From Lachnospiraceae bacterium (lineage in GTDB: Bacteria; Bacillota; Clostridia; Lachnospirales; Lachnospiraceae): a DNA stretch of 6,435 bases. The translations under genes were made by a program, and so were the position numbers. Under the pieces are notes generated by a model. That model made no database searches. It was not told the DNA's origin and worked only from the letters and a program-made list of their open reading frames with translations. Within the stretch, counting starts at the first letter, position 1. Each line of letters opens with the position of its first letter. Of the stretch, positions 1-6,086 are shown one piece after another. The stretch covers positions 1 through 6,435 of the forward strand of contig VSNO01000211.1 of assembly GCA_009774375.1 (NCBI GenBank). Reading direction: 5' to 3'.

Positions 1-240
1 TGACACAATTGTGGAAAAATTTTTCATTTTTTCTAGGGTAAACCCCTTGCATTTTCACACAATTCGTGATAAGTTTAACATAATAAGAGATATACATAAC
101 ATTTTTGCGAATATTCACGCAATTAAAGTCCTGCATGTCTCTAAAACAGGGAAGTTTCTTGAATTTTATATTCAATTATGTGTTCAAAAACAAGTTCACA
201 TAAGACCTGTATTGATTACCCAAGGAAGGAGGACATCAGT
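1..240. other. A+T-rich leader upstream of the FliD-like gene
   Basis: I find no convincing gene here. An 81-codon open frame spans it, but it has no ribosome binding site and reads through the real start at 241. The stretch holds a 12-bp palindrome of A and T tracts (14-25), three copies of a CAC(A/G)CAATT-like word (3-10, 56-64, 117-125), a TCAC-N7-GTGA dyad (55-69), and an inverted repeat TTGAAT/ATTCAA (159-164 and 170-175). The best sigma-A-like pair I can see is TTGCAT (47-52), 17 bases, TAAGTT (70-75), which is weak. No good sigma-28-type site was seen here. The promoter of the downstream gene is therefore unassigned. Confidence 0.5.
222..232 (+). promoter_or_regulatory. Ribosome binding site of the FliD-like gene
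   Basis: A strong AAGGAGG core (about 225-231) lies some 9 bases before the ATG at 241. It decides the start at 241 over the longer open frame that begins at 178, which has no such signal. Confidence 0.85.
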
Positions 241-1617
241 ATGTCAGTTACCATGAACACTTTGCAGGCTCTGGACCAGTATATGGCCACATACGGCAGT
301 CAGGACATGCGCGATTCCGACAGGAAACACAACAAGCGCAGTTCCCGGTTTTCCATGCATGACTCCAGCGAACTGCAAAATCTATACAGCACCATCCAGT
401 GGAGAAACCGTTTTGCCCCGCTCTATCTCACGGATCCCACACCGCGCTCGATCGCGTATGCCATTCATCTGAAGGAAAGCGCCAACAACCTGAAACAGAC
501 GATCGATTCGCTCAGCGATGATGACGACCTGTTTTCCATGAAATCGGCCTACAGCGACAATGAATCGCTGGCGAGCGTGGAATACGAACCCGACGATGCC
601 GACGGTGAGGTGCCGACGGGCTTTACACTGGAAGTGGAAAACTTTGCATCTCCGCAGGTCAACACCAGCAGATATCTGAAAGCAAACCAGCCAGTCTCAC
701 TGGAGCCTGGAAGCTATTCTTTTGACATCCTGACCAACAAGCTCCATTACGAGCTGCAGTTTAATGTACATGAGGGCGACACAAACAACGCCCTGCAGAA
801 AAAGCTCTCCCGCCTGATCAACAATTCCGATATCGGCGTGTCAGCAAGGGTCGTCGAGACGCGGGGACTCTCAGCATTGGAGGTGACTTCCGATGCCTAC
901 GGACTTCCCGTCCAGGGAGAACGCCACTTCACGATCACGGATGATAACACCACCTACCGCAGCGGTATCGTTGACTATCTGGGATTGAACAAAACGATCC
1001 GGGAGGCCGCCAACGCGATCTACAGCATCAACGGAAACGAGGAGTCTTCTTATTCCAATTCATTCAGTGTGCACGGCGCATACCATGTGACCCTGCATCC
1101 TGAGAATTCCACTGCGGACGCAGGCATATCCGACAAGATCACAGCGCGCGCAGCTGCCCTTGCCGGCGCGAAGAACACGGCTTCCGCCAATGCCAGTGCC
1201 AGGATCGGCCTGTACCCCGATGCAGAATCGCTCTCCAACAATATCGAGACATTCGTGGAGGGCTACAACCGTTTTATGAACGGCGTGATCAACGATGAGA
1301 CCGAGGAGGCGCTCACGAAGCTTTTATCCAAGGATCTGCACAAGTTCCTGGATCTGCACAGTTACAGCCTCGAGAAATATGGGATCATCGTCAATGCCGA
1401 CGCCACGCTCGACTATCAGAAGAGCGACAGGATCACTGACGCGGCCGCCATTAAGGGATTCGGATCTCAGATCCTGAGAAAACTGAGCGCTATCTCGCTC
1501 GACCCGATGGAATACATCGACAGAAGGATCTGTGCGTACTCAAATCCCAACACGAGCTATCCAAATCCATATATGACGAGTATCTATACCGGAATGTTAT
1601 ACAATAATTACATGTAA
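241..1617 (+). CDS. FliD-like (flagellar hook-associated protein 2-like) protein, atypical termini
   Basis: 458 residues. It probably acts outside the cell as part of, or in association with, the flagellar filament or cap. No signal peptide or membrane segment is visible, as expected for a protein exported by the flagellar type III system. The N-terminal 90 residues are polar and helical, followed by an acidic linker (about 91-123). From about 127 the pattern is FliD-like: GFTLEVENFASPQVN (127-141), a beta segment with a GDTNNALQKKLSRLIN helix (179-194), SALEVTS (211-217), and NAIYSINGNEESSYSN (258-273), which matches the NG...SN part of the flagellin-hook IN motif. FVEGYNRFMN (338-347) and a GIIVNADATLDY stretch (381-392) match the FliD C-terminal domain. 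What is missing is the usual FliD N terminus with its G-L-x-S-G-L-D-type motif. Start chosen by the AAGGAGG site. The gene converges on glf. It could be a FliD paralogue rather than the main cap protein. Confidence 0.65.
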   Translation: MSVTMNTLQALDQYMATYGSQDMRDSDRKHNKRSSRFSMHDSSELQNLYSTIQWRNRFAPLYLTDPTPRSIAYAIHLKESANNLKQTIDSLSDDDDLFSMKSAYSDNESLASVEYEPDDADGEVPTGFTLEVENFASPQVNTSRYLKANQPVSLEPGSYSFDILTNKLHYELQFNVHEGDTNNALQKKLSRLINNSDIGVSARVVETRGLSALEVTSDAYGLPVQGERHFTITDDNTTYRSGIVDYLGLNKTIREAANAIYSINGNEESSYSNSFSVHGAYHVTLHPENSTADAGISDKITARAAALAGAKNTASANASARIGLYPDAESLSNNIETFVEGYNRFMNGVINDETEEALTKLLSKDLHKFLDLHSYSLEKYGIIVNADATLDYQKSDRITDAAAIKGFGSQILRKLSAISLDPMEYIDRRICAYSNPNTSYPNPYMTSIYTGMLYNNYM

Positions 1618-1644
1618 AAAAACGTCGCTTTCAGGCGACGTTTT
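1617..1644. terminator. Bidirectional intrinsic terminator between the FliD-like gene and glf
   Basis: A perfect 8-bp stem AACGTCGC (1621-1628) / GCGACGTT (1635-1642) has a 6-base loop and extends through flanking A/T pairs. On the minus strand the stem is followed by seven T, a strong intrinsic terminator for the glf operon. On the plus strand it is followed by TTTT then CC, a weaker terminator for the FliD-like gene. The hairpin lies just after the stop of the + gene (1615-1617) and covers the last codons and stop of glf. Confidence 0.85.
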
Positions 1645-2770
1645 CCTTTGCAGCCATTTCGAGCGCTGCCGCGATCACTTTGTCCATGTCATAATATTGA
1701 TACTGCCCGAGCCGGCCTCCAAAAAGCACATTTTTCTGCATGGACGCCAGCTGCAGATATTTCTGGTACAGTGCGGCGTTGCGCTCATCATTGACCGGAT
1801 AATACGGCTCGTCACCGCGCTTCCACTCTCTGGGATACTCCCTTGTGATGACCGTGTCCGGCTGGTGGCCAAACTCAAAATGCTTGTGTTCGATGATGCG
1901 CGTGAACGGGATCTCCCTCTCCGTATAGTTGACCACCGCATTTCCCTGATAATTCTCCTCCCCCTCCAGAAGTTCTGTCTGAAATTCAAGGGAACGATAC
2001 TCCAATGCACCCTCGCAATACCCGAAAAAGGCATCGATCATGCCCGTGTAAAGCACTTTGCCAAACGAGCGCTGTCCATCCCTGGTGACGTAAACGTCAC
2101 TGGTCTCATCCTTCCGCACAAAGTCCTCAAACGCAGTGCCAAGCCGCACTTCGATCCCGTCGAGAAGCTTTGCCACCATGCCTGTATACCCGCCCTTGGG
2201 AATTCCCTGGTACGGGTCATTGAAGTAATTGTTGTCAAAAGTGAACCGGACCGGCAGACGCCTGATGATAAATGCAGGAAGCTCCCTGCAGTCGCGTCCC
2301 CACTGCTTCTCGGTATAGCCTTTGACGAGCTTCATGTAAATATCTGTTCCGACCAGGGACAGAGCCTGTTCTTCCAGATTTGCAGGCTCCCTGATATCCA
2401 GCTCCGCTATCTGCGCCTGAATGCGCTCCGCTGCCTCTTTTGGAGTCCGCACATTCCACATCTTCGCAAAAGTATTCATATTAAATGGAAGATTGTAGAG
2501 CTCGTCCCTGTATACTGCTACCGGTGAATTGATATAATTGTTGAACTCCGCCAGATCATTGACATAGCGCCAGATCCTCCTGTCCGACGTATGAAAAATA
2601 TGCGCGCCGTATCTATGGACCTGGATCCCTCTGATCTTCTCTGTATAAATATTTCCCGCAATATGATCTCTCCTGTCGATAACAAGACACTTTTTTCCCA
2701 GTTTTCTCATTTCGTTGGCAAATACAGCGCCAAAAAGACCTGCACCGACTACCAGATAATCGTAGTTCAT
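1631..2770 (-). CDS. glf: UDP-galactopyranose mutase
   Basis: 379 residues, close to the family's usual 365-390. It is a cytoplasmic flavoenzyme that interconverts UDP-galactopyranose and UDP-galactofuranose, the donor for galactofuranose-containing glycans. The FAD-binding fold is seen at VVGAGLFG (7-14). Family signatures follow: RYGAHIFHTSD (53-63), EKQWGRD (154-160), IIRRLPVRF (168-176), YQGIPKGGYTGM (187-198), YTGMIDAFFGY (241-251), NYTEREIPFTRIIEHKHF (281-298) with the conserved Arg at 291, and GGRLGQYQYYDMD (351-363) with Arg353 and Asp361. All expected core motifs are present and there is no sign of damage. The start at 2770 is chosen because an AGGGGAG site lies 8 bases upstream and the FAD motif then sits at the normal distance. 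An in-frame ATG at 2797 adds 9 residues but lacks a binding site. It lies 27 bp after the upstream glycosyltransferase stop, so the two are probably co-transcribed. Confidence 0.96.
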   Translation of the reverse strand: MNYDYLVVGAGLFGAVFANEMRKLGKKCLVIDRRDHIAGNIYTEKIRGIQVHRYGAHIFHTSDRRIWRYVNDLAEFNNYINSPVAVYRDELYNLPFNMNTFAKMWNVRTPKEAAERIQAQIAELDIREPANLEEQALSLVGTDIYMKLVKGYTEKQWGRDCRELPAFIIRRLPVRFTFDNNYFNDPYQGIPKGGYTGMVAKLLDGIEVRLGTAFEDFVRKDETSDVYVTRDGQRSFGKVLYTGMIDAFFGYCEGALEYRSLEFQTELLEGEENYQGNAVVNYTEREIPFTRIIEHKHFEFGHQPDTVITREYPREWKRGDEPYYPVNDERNAALYQKYLQLASMQKNVLFGGRLGQYQYYDMDKVIAAALEMAAKENVA

Positions 2771-2797
2771 TTCCTGCACTCCCCTGATCGATCCCAT

Positions 2798-3892
2798 TTA
2801 ATTAAATAATTTCGGCTCCACCGGCTTCCAGTCCCTCGCAAGCTGTTCGTACTCCGCAGCCTGCTCTGTCAATCTCGCACACTCCAGTTCGTATTCTCTC
2901 TGCGGAAGCGCCCTGACTCTGGGCGATTTGGCAAGCTTCCTGCAGCACAGCGCCAATGCCATAAAAGCGGACGTCCCGCTGCTCGCCACATCGATCTCGC
3001 TCTCACAGTCATAGCCCGCCCTGTGGAACCACTTGGCCGCCTCCTCAAAATCCTCCTTTTTCATAAAGAAATATCCGAGCTCCATACACATCTCCGCCGA
3101 CGGTACCGTCGCCTCCTCGCTCAAAGCCACCTTCAGCATGCTGACCGGGTCATCTGATATCCTGTAGATCTTCATGAGCACAGCGATGATCTGACGGCAC
3201 AGCAGCTCCTTTCCCTCCGCGCTCTTTTCGACCCAGGACCGCTCAAAAAATCCTTCTGCGGTCTTGAGCTCCTCCTCCGTGCCCGCCTTGTAAAGCTCCC
3301 GCAGATACATGCCCATCAGCCGGTCAGACAGCGCCCCCCGCTCCGCGAGGATCTTCTCGAACACCCCGAAGTCCCTGCTGCTGTGACTGCCCTGCGGACG
3401 GTGCTGGATCTCAATATCACTGTCATATATGACCGGATTGATATTCACAGTCTCATGGATCGGCTCGATCCATGTGAACTCCCTGAGCCGCTTAAAGAGC
3501 TTGGGACGCAGATCACGCGTAAAGTTTTCTGTCGGATGGTTGAGCTGCTCTGTCACGTAGATCATCTGCACAATCTCCACCTCGGGCAGTATAGCGCGCT
3601 TCAACGCTTTGAGCTTGTCCTGATTCTCATGATCCAAAACCTCGTCGGCGTCCGCCGAGTAGATATAGTCACCGGTCGCCTTTGAGAATGCGAAATTTCT
3701 GGCAGCCGCAAAATCATCGTTCCACGCGTAGTCATACAGGTACGGCGTGTACTCTGCCGCTATCTTTTTGGTTTCGTCCGTAGAACCCGTGTCCACAATG
3801 ATGATCTCATCCATAATATCCTTCAATGAATCGAGACAGTCCCGCAATATTTCAGACTCATTTTTCACGATCATGCACAAACTGAATTTCAT
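2798..3892 (-). CDS. Family 2 glycosyltransferase with TPR-like C-terminal region
   Basis: 364 residues, probably cytoplasmic, with no membrane segment. The N-terminal GT-A domain of family GT2 shows FSLCMIVKNES (3-13), IIIVDTGSTDET (30-41), WNDDFAAARNFA (57-68), the nucleotide-sugar and metal motif SADADE (79-84), RPKLFKR (129-135) and WIEPIHE (141-147). The C-terminal half is helical, with a TPR-like unit around 266-295 (A-x-x-x-x-E-L-G-Y-F-x-x-x-K-x-D-F-E-E-A-A-x-W-F). This GT2 plus TPR layout is known from peptide or protein glycosyltransferases such as SunS and from putative flagellin glycosyltransferases of clostridia. The acceptor here cannot be read from sequence. The start at 3892 is set by GGAGG six bases upstream; the ATG at 3898 abuts that site and is less likely. 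First gene of an operon with glf. Confidence 0.88.
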   Translation of the reverse strand: MKFSLCMIVKNESEILRDCLDSLKDIMDEIIIVDTGSTDETKKIAAEYTPYLYDYAWNDDFAAARNFAFSKATGDYIYSADADEVLDHENQDKLKALKRAILPEVEIVQMIYVTEQLNHPTENFTRDLRPKLFKRLREFTWIEPIHETVNINPVIYDSDIEIQHRPQGSHSSRDFGVFEKILAERGALSDRLMGMYLRELYKAGTEEELKTAEGFFERSWVEKSAEGKELLCRQIIAVLMKIYRISDDPVSMLKVALSEEATVPSAEMCMELGYFFMKKEDFEEAAKWFHRAGYDCESEIDVASSGTSAFMALALCCRKLAKSPRVRALPQREYELECARLTEQAAEYEQLARDWKPVEPKLFN

Positions 3893-3912
3893 ACTCATCC
3901 TCCATGTTCTTA

Positions 3913-3920
3913 TTATAGGC
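3913..3920 (-). promoter_or_regulatory. Possible sigma-28 -10 element before the GT2-TPR gene (weak)
   Basis: On the minus strand this reads GCCTATAA, which matches 7 of 8 bases of the flagellar sigma factor -10 (GCCGATAA) and also contains a perfect TATAAT. The matching -35 position, 15 bases away, reads TGCA and is a poor match to TAAA. It would give a leader of only about 15 bases. Treat it as a candidate second promoter only. Confidence 0.3.
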
Positions 3921-3927
3921 TCCCGAA

Positions 3928-3972
3928 AGTCTTTCTGCACCTGATTTTGCAGCCTTAGGTGCAATGAAGACT
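3928..3972 (-). promoter_or_regulatory. Probable leader hairpin of the GT2-TPR/glf operon
   Basis: Arms TGCACCT (3936-3942) and AGGTGCA (3957-3963) pair perfectly around a 14-base loop. After a small internal bulge, AGTCTT (3928-3933) pairs with AAGACT (3967-3972). If transcription starts near 4001 from the promoter at 4008-4036, this sits in a 5' leader of about 110 bases. There is no T-tract, so it is not an obvious attenuator terminator. A GAAAGACT copy at 3975-3982 offers an alternative partner for AGTCTTTC at 3928-3935. Confidence 0.4.
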
Positions 3973-4007
3973 CCGAAAGACTGTTTATTTCGAATCTGCC
4001 TGATCAT

Positions 4008-4036
4008 ATTGTAGCGGACTTTACATAATTTCTCAA
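4008..4036 (-). promoter_or_regulatory. Sigma-A-type promoter of the GT2-TPR/glf operon
   Basis: On the minus strand: TTGAGA (-35, 4036-4031), a 17-base spacer, TACAAT (-10, 4013-4008). Each box differs from consensus at one position and the spacing is optimal. The predicted transcript starts near 4001 and has a leader of about 110 bases. Confidence 0.7.
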
Positions 4037-4059
4037 CTATTTCTTTCATAAAATCTCAG

Positions 4060-4110
4060 GAAAAGTGTTCACAGGAGCCTTTTCATGTTACAATAACAGT
4101 AACACTTCTC
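4060..4110. repeat. Inverted repeat flanking the + strand promoter
   Basis: GAAAAGTGTT (4060-4069) is the reverse complement of AACACTTCTC (4101-4110) at 9 of 10 positions. A separate near-direct repeat, TCTCAGGAAAAG (4054-4065) and TCTCAGAAAAGG (4108-4119), brackets the same promoter; its second copy includes the ribosome binding site. This could be an operator, or chance in A+T-rich DNA. Confidence 0.4.
4068..4094 (+). promoter_or_regulatory. Extended -10 promoter of the + strand glycosyltransferase
   Basis: TG-T-TACAAT (4086-4094) fits an extended -10 element. A partial -35 (TTCACA, 4068-4073) sits 15 bases upstream, short of ideal. The -10 lies inside a GTTAC-N7-GTAAC dyad (4087-4103) and between longer inverted arms (4060-4069 and 4101-4110), a plausible place for a repressor or activator. 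The leader would be short, about 25 bases. Confidence 0.5.
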
Positions 4111-4124
4111 AGAAAAGGATGGTC

Positions 4125-5468
4125 ATGACTATGAAAGATCTGGAAAAACTTGCAGTTGTCATCTGCAATCACAATAAAGGAAAAAGCACTGTGGACTGTA
4201 TCGCATCCGTATTAGCCTCCGGACAGCCCGAAGCGGGCAGCAGCCTGAAGATCTTTGTGATCGACAACGCCTCGGACGACGACTCTCTGGCCGTGATCAC
4301 TGGCGCCTATGAAAAACAGATCTCACTCATACGCTCTGACACGGATCTGGGCAGCTGCGGCGGGCTCAATCTTGGCATCGGACAGGCTCTGCAGGAAGGT
4401 TTCCAGTTTATCTGCTGTCTCGGCGAGGAGATCACCGTGGCGCCCGATGCATTGACAGTCATGCTGGAGCATATGGCATCAACCCCTGCAGCCGGCCTTG
4501 CGGGCGGCAAGATATACCACAGGCATATGCCCCATTACATACAGCAGTTTGGAATCTCCATCGATTTCAGACACTGCCGCGCTTCTATGCTCTATGCAGA
4601 TACCCCTGACAGTGATAATATACCCAATATCGTCTACTGCGATGCCGTCAGCAGCTGCTGCATGATGGTCCGTGCTGACGTGATCCGCAAAGTGGGGCTT
4701 CTGCCGACCGAAAACTTTCTCTATTGGGATGACACAGAATGGGGCTTCCGCATCAGGCAGGCGGGCTTCGAGGTCGTGGCTCTCGGCGCCGCGCACCTGT
4801 ACCATGCCGCAAACCCGATGCACCGCTGTGACAATACAAAAGTAAACTATTACATGACCAGAAACTGCATGAACTTCTTCATGAAATACACCAGACCAGA
4901 GACCTGCAACAAGATGAGCCTCGTCCTGCTGCGCTCTGTTTTTGAGGCTTTTTATCTGCACAGAATGGGCCATGCGCACAATATGGCGCAGACCGATGTC
5001 GCAGCGCTTCTGGATGCGGTGAACGGCATACACGGCAGGACGGACGACGACCGCATCCTTGAAAACGACGAGAGCGGGCTTGGCTTTGTCAGCTTTTTTG
5101 AGGAACAGGAATCCGTTTATATGGAAGATGACGATCCCTTTCTGGAACAGGTCATCCGCCAGATCAACCCCGATATCGTCTTCATGCAGCTGCCCGCGCC
5201 GGACGCAGTCACCATCGTCCGCTGTGATTCCATCCTTGGCATCAAAGACTTTAACTTTTCACTTGAGTTCAGTGAAAATGTCGTCTATATCGACAAAAAT
5301 TACCGCATGCTCGCCACCCGTGAGGATGTGGCCCTGATCAAAAATTATGATCCAAGCCTGCAGTTGTTTCTATATGCCATGCAGCCCATGGTACTGCGTC
5401 GGATCGCCGAGATCCGCAGAAGCCCGGGAGCTGACATAAATTGTGAAAATAACACTTTGGAAGGTTAA
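4125..5468 (+). CDS. Family 2 glycosyltransferase, rhamnosyl-/galactofuranosyltransferase-like, with an uncharacterised C-terminal region
   Basis: 447 residues, probably cytoplasmic or peripheral to the membrane. It should transfer a sugar from a nucleotide donor. The N-terminal GT-A domain shows LAVVICNHNKG (9-19), IFVIDNASDDDS (43-54), DLGSCGGLNLGIG (74-86) and FLYWDDTEWGFRIRQAGF (198-215), followed by LYHA (225-228) and YYMTRN (242-247). The WDD(x)EWG(x)R block with GGLN resembles GT2 rhamnosyltransferases and galactofuranosyltransferases such as GlfT2, which would suit the neighbouring glf. The usual DxD region reads LGEEITV (99-105), with Glu where the metal-binding Asp is expected. Residues from about 285 on form an acidic, mixed alpha/beta region that I do not recognise. 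The start at 4125 is favoured by AAGGA five bases upstream; the ATG at 4131 is also possible. Donor and acceptor are inferred, not shown. Confidence 0.82.
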   Translation: MTMKDLEKLAVVICNHNKGKSTVDCIASVLASGQPEAGSSLKIFVIDNASDDDSLAVITGAYEKQISLIRSDTDLGSCGGLNLGIGQALQEGFQFICCLGEEITVAPDALTVMLEHMASTPAAGLAGGKIYHRHMPHYIQQFGISIDFRHCRASMLYADTPDSDNIPNIVYCDAVSSCCMMVRADVIRKVGLLPTENFLYWDDTEWGFRIRQAGFEVVALGAAHLYHAANPMHRCDNTKVNYYMTRNCMNFFMKYTRPETCNKMSLVLLRSVFEAFYLHRMGHAHNMAQTDVAALLDAVNGIHGRTDDDRILENDESGLGFVSFFEEQESVYMEDDDPFLEQVIRQINPDIVFMQLPAPDAVTIVRCDSILGIKDFNFSLEFSENVVYIDKNYRMLATREDVALIKNYDPSLQLFLYAMQPMVLRRIAEIRRSPGADINCENNTLEG

Positions 5469-5492
5469 GTTTTCAGAATATTCTGACGATAT
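5466..5492 (+). promoter_or_regulatory. Sigma-28 (SigD/FliA)-type promoter candidate
   Basis: TAAG (5466-5469), 15 bases, GACGATAT (5485-5492). Against the Bacillus SigD consensus TAAA-N15-GCCGATAT this is 3 of 4 and 7 of 8 with exact spacing. The -35 overlaps the TAA stop of the preceding glycosyltransferase. The predicted start near 5500 gives a leader of about 37 bases before the ATG at 5537. Confidence 0.6.
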
Positions 5493-5524
5493 ATTTTATG
5501 TAGTATCATTATGTAAATACTTTG

Positions 5525-5530
5525 AGGAGG
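5525..5530 (+). promoter_or_regulatory. Ribosome binding site of the FlgN/FliT-like gene
   Basis: A perfect AGGAGG six bases before the ATG at 5537. It rules out the in-frame TTG at 5522, which lies upstream of this site. Confidence 0.9.
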
Positions 5531-5536
5531 ATTCAT

Positions 5537-6010
5537 ATGGAATATCGGCAGAAATATGAGAGTTTGATACAGACACTGTGTAAAGCTTATAATAAAATAT
5601 TCAGACTGTTAGAAGGGGTAGAGCAGTGCGATAAGGAACTCGCGCGCCTGTCCAGGATCAATCGTCCCAGTGTCGAGGAGGTTTGCCGCGTCACTGAATA
5701 CAAAGAACGCCTGATCGTCACCATGGACCAGATCTCGATCGCCATCGATCCCATCCACGATCAGCTTGACGGGATCCGTGCACTCTGCCAGGAAATTGAC
5801 AGCCATCCCATGTATCTCCATTTAAATGACCTGCAGCTGCTGGTCTACTATTATATCCGCCAGGTCATCAACAAGGAAGATATCAACAATCCGGATATCA
5901 TCAACCGTCTCAATGACTATAAAGAATCACTCGAGCTGGACAAGGCACTCAGTGAAGTTCCAGAATCGCAGAAGCAGGTATTTATGCTGGTGCCTGAAAA
6001 AAGAAATTAA
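5537..6010 (+). CDS. Small helical protein, FlgN/FliT-like flagellar export chaperone candidate
   Basis: 157 residues, predicted almost wholly helical, with no signal peptide or membrane segment. A first helix spans about 3-40. A second, around 46-89, carries VTEYKERLIVTMDQISIAID (52-71), resembling the K-x-x-L-(x)n-I-x-x-L pattern of FlgN-family chaperones that hold hook-associated proteins before export. A third helical part (96-110) and a charged tail follow. Length suits FlgN (about 140-160). Evidence is the fold pattern, the size, the sigma-28-type promoter in front and the FliD-like gene nearby. No single diagnostic motif exists for the family, so this remains tentative; a FliT-like chaperone or an unrelated coiled-coil protein is possible. 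Start set by AGGAGG. The 68-bp gap and own promoter suggest it can be expressed apart from the upstream transferase. Confidence 0.5.
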   Translation: MEYRQKYESLIQTLCKAYNKIFRLLEGVEQCDKELARLSRINRPSVEEVCRVTEYKERLIVTMDQISIAIDPIHDQLDGIRALCQEIDSHPMYLHLNDLQLLVYYYIRQVINKEDINNPDIINRLNDYKESLELDKALSEVPESQKQVFMLVPEKRN

Positions 6011-6038
6011 GTTGAGAAATAAAGATGCATCAGATCTA

Positions 6039-6086
6039 TAATATAAGCGTGCAGAAGGGATAAACCGCTCCTGCACGCTCATATTA
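6039..6086. terminator. Long hairpin after the FlgN/FliT-like gene, possible terminator
   Basis: Arms 6039-6054 and 6071-6086 pair over 16 positions with one A-C mismatch (core AGCGTGCAG / CTGCACGCT) around a 16-base loop. It lies 28 bp after the stop codon, where a terminator is expected. The T-tract after it is poor (TTAAATAG), so termination may be partial, or the hairpin may protect the 3' end of the mRNA. Confidence 0.55.

Larger units (their letters stand above)
3893..4124. other. Divergent regulatory region between the two glycosyltransferase genes
   Basis: 232 bp between the start codons of oppositely oriented glycosyltransferase genes. It holds a minus-strand sigma-A-type promoter, a plus-strand extended -10 promoter, a probable leader hairpin for the minus operon, and direct and inverted repeats. 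I see no gene that stands up: a 63-codon minus-strand frame starts upstream of the minus promoter, so it would not be on that transcript. Confidence 0.7.

Noticed and set aside
2085..2100. Near-perfect palindrome GTGACGT-aa-ACGTCAC inside glf
   Set aside because: It is explained by codons for a D-V-Y-V-T stretch. With no repeat of it elsewhere in the window, I do not call it a site.
1697..2527. A 276-codon + strand open frame
   Set aside because: It lies antisense to glf, whose family motifs are complete, and has no ribosome binding site. It is a shadow of glf codon use.
3454..3474. 9-bp hairpin with a 3-base loop inside the GT2-TPR gene
   Set aside because: It falls exactly on codons of the conserved WIEPIHE motif, so protein constraint can explain it. 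No T-tract follows on either strand.
3858..4049. A 63-codon minus-strand open frame upstream of and overlapping the GT2-TPR start
   Set aside because: Its ATG lies upstream of the -35 box of the best minus-strand promoter, it has no clear ribosome binding site, and it overlaps the start of a well-supported gene.
4479..5033. A 184-codon minus-strand open frame
   Set aside because: It is antisense to the + strand glycosyltransferase, with no ribosome binding site and no recognisable motif.
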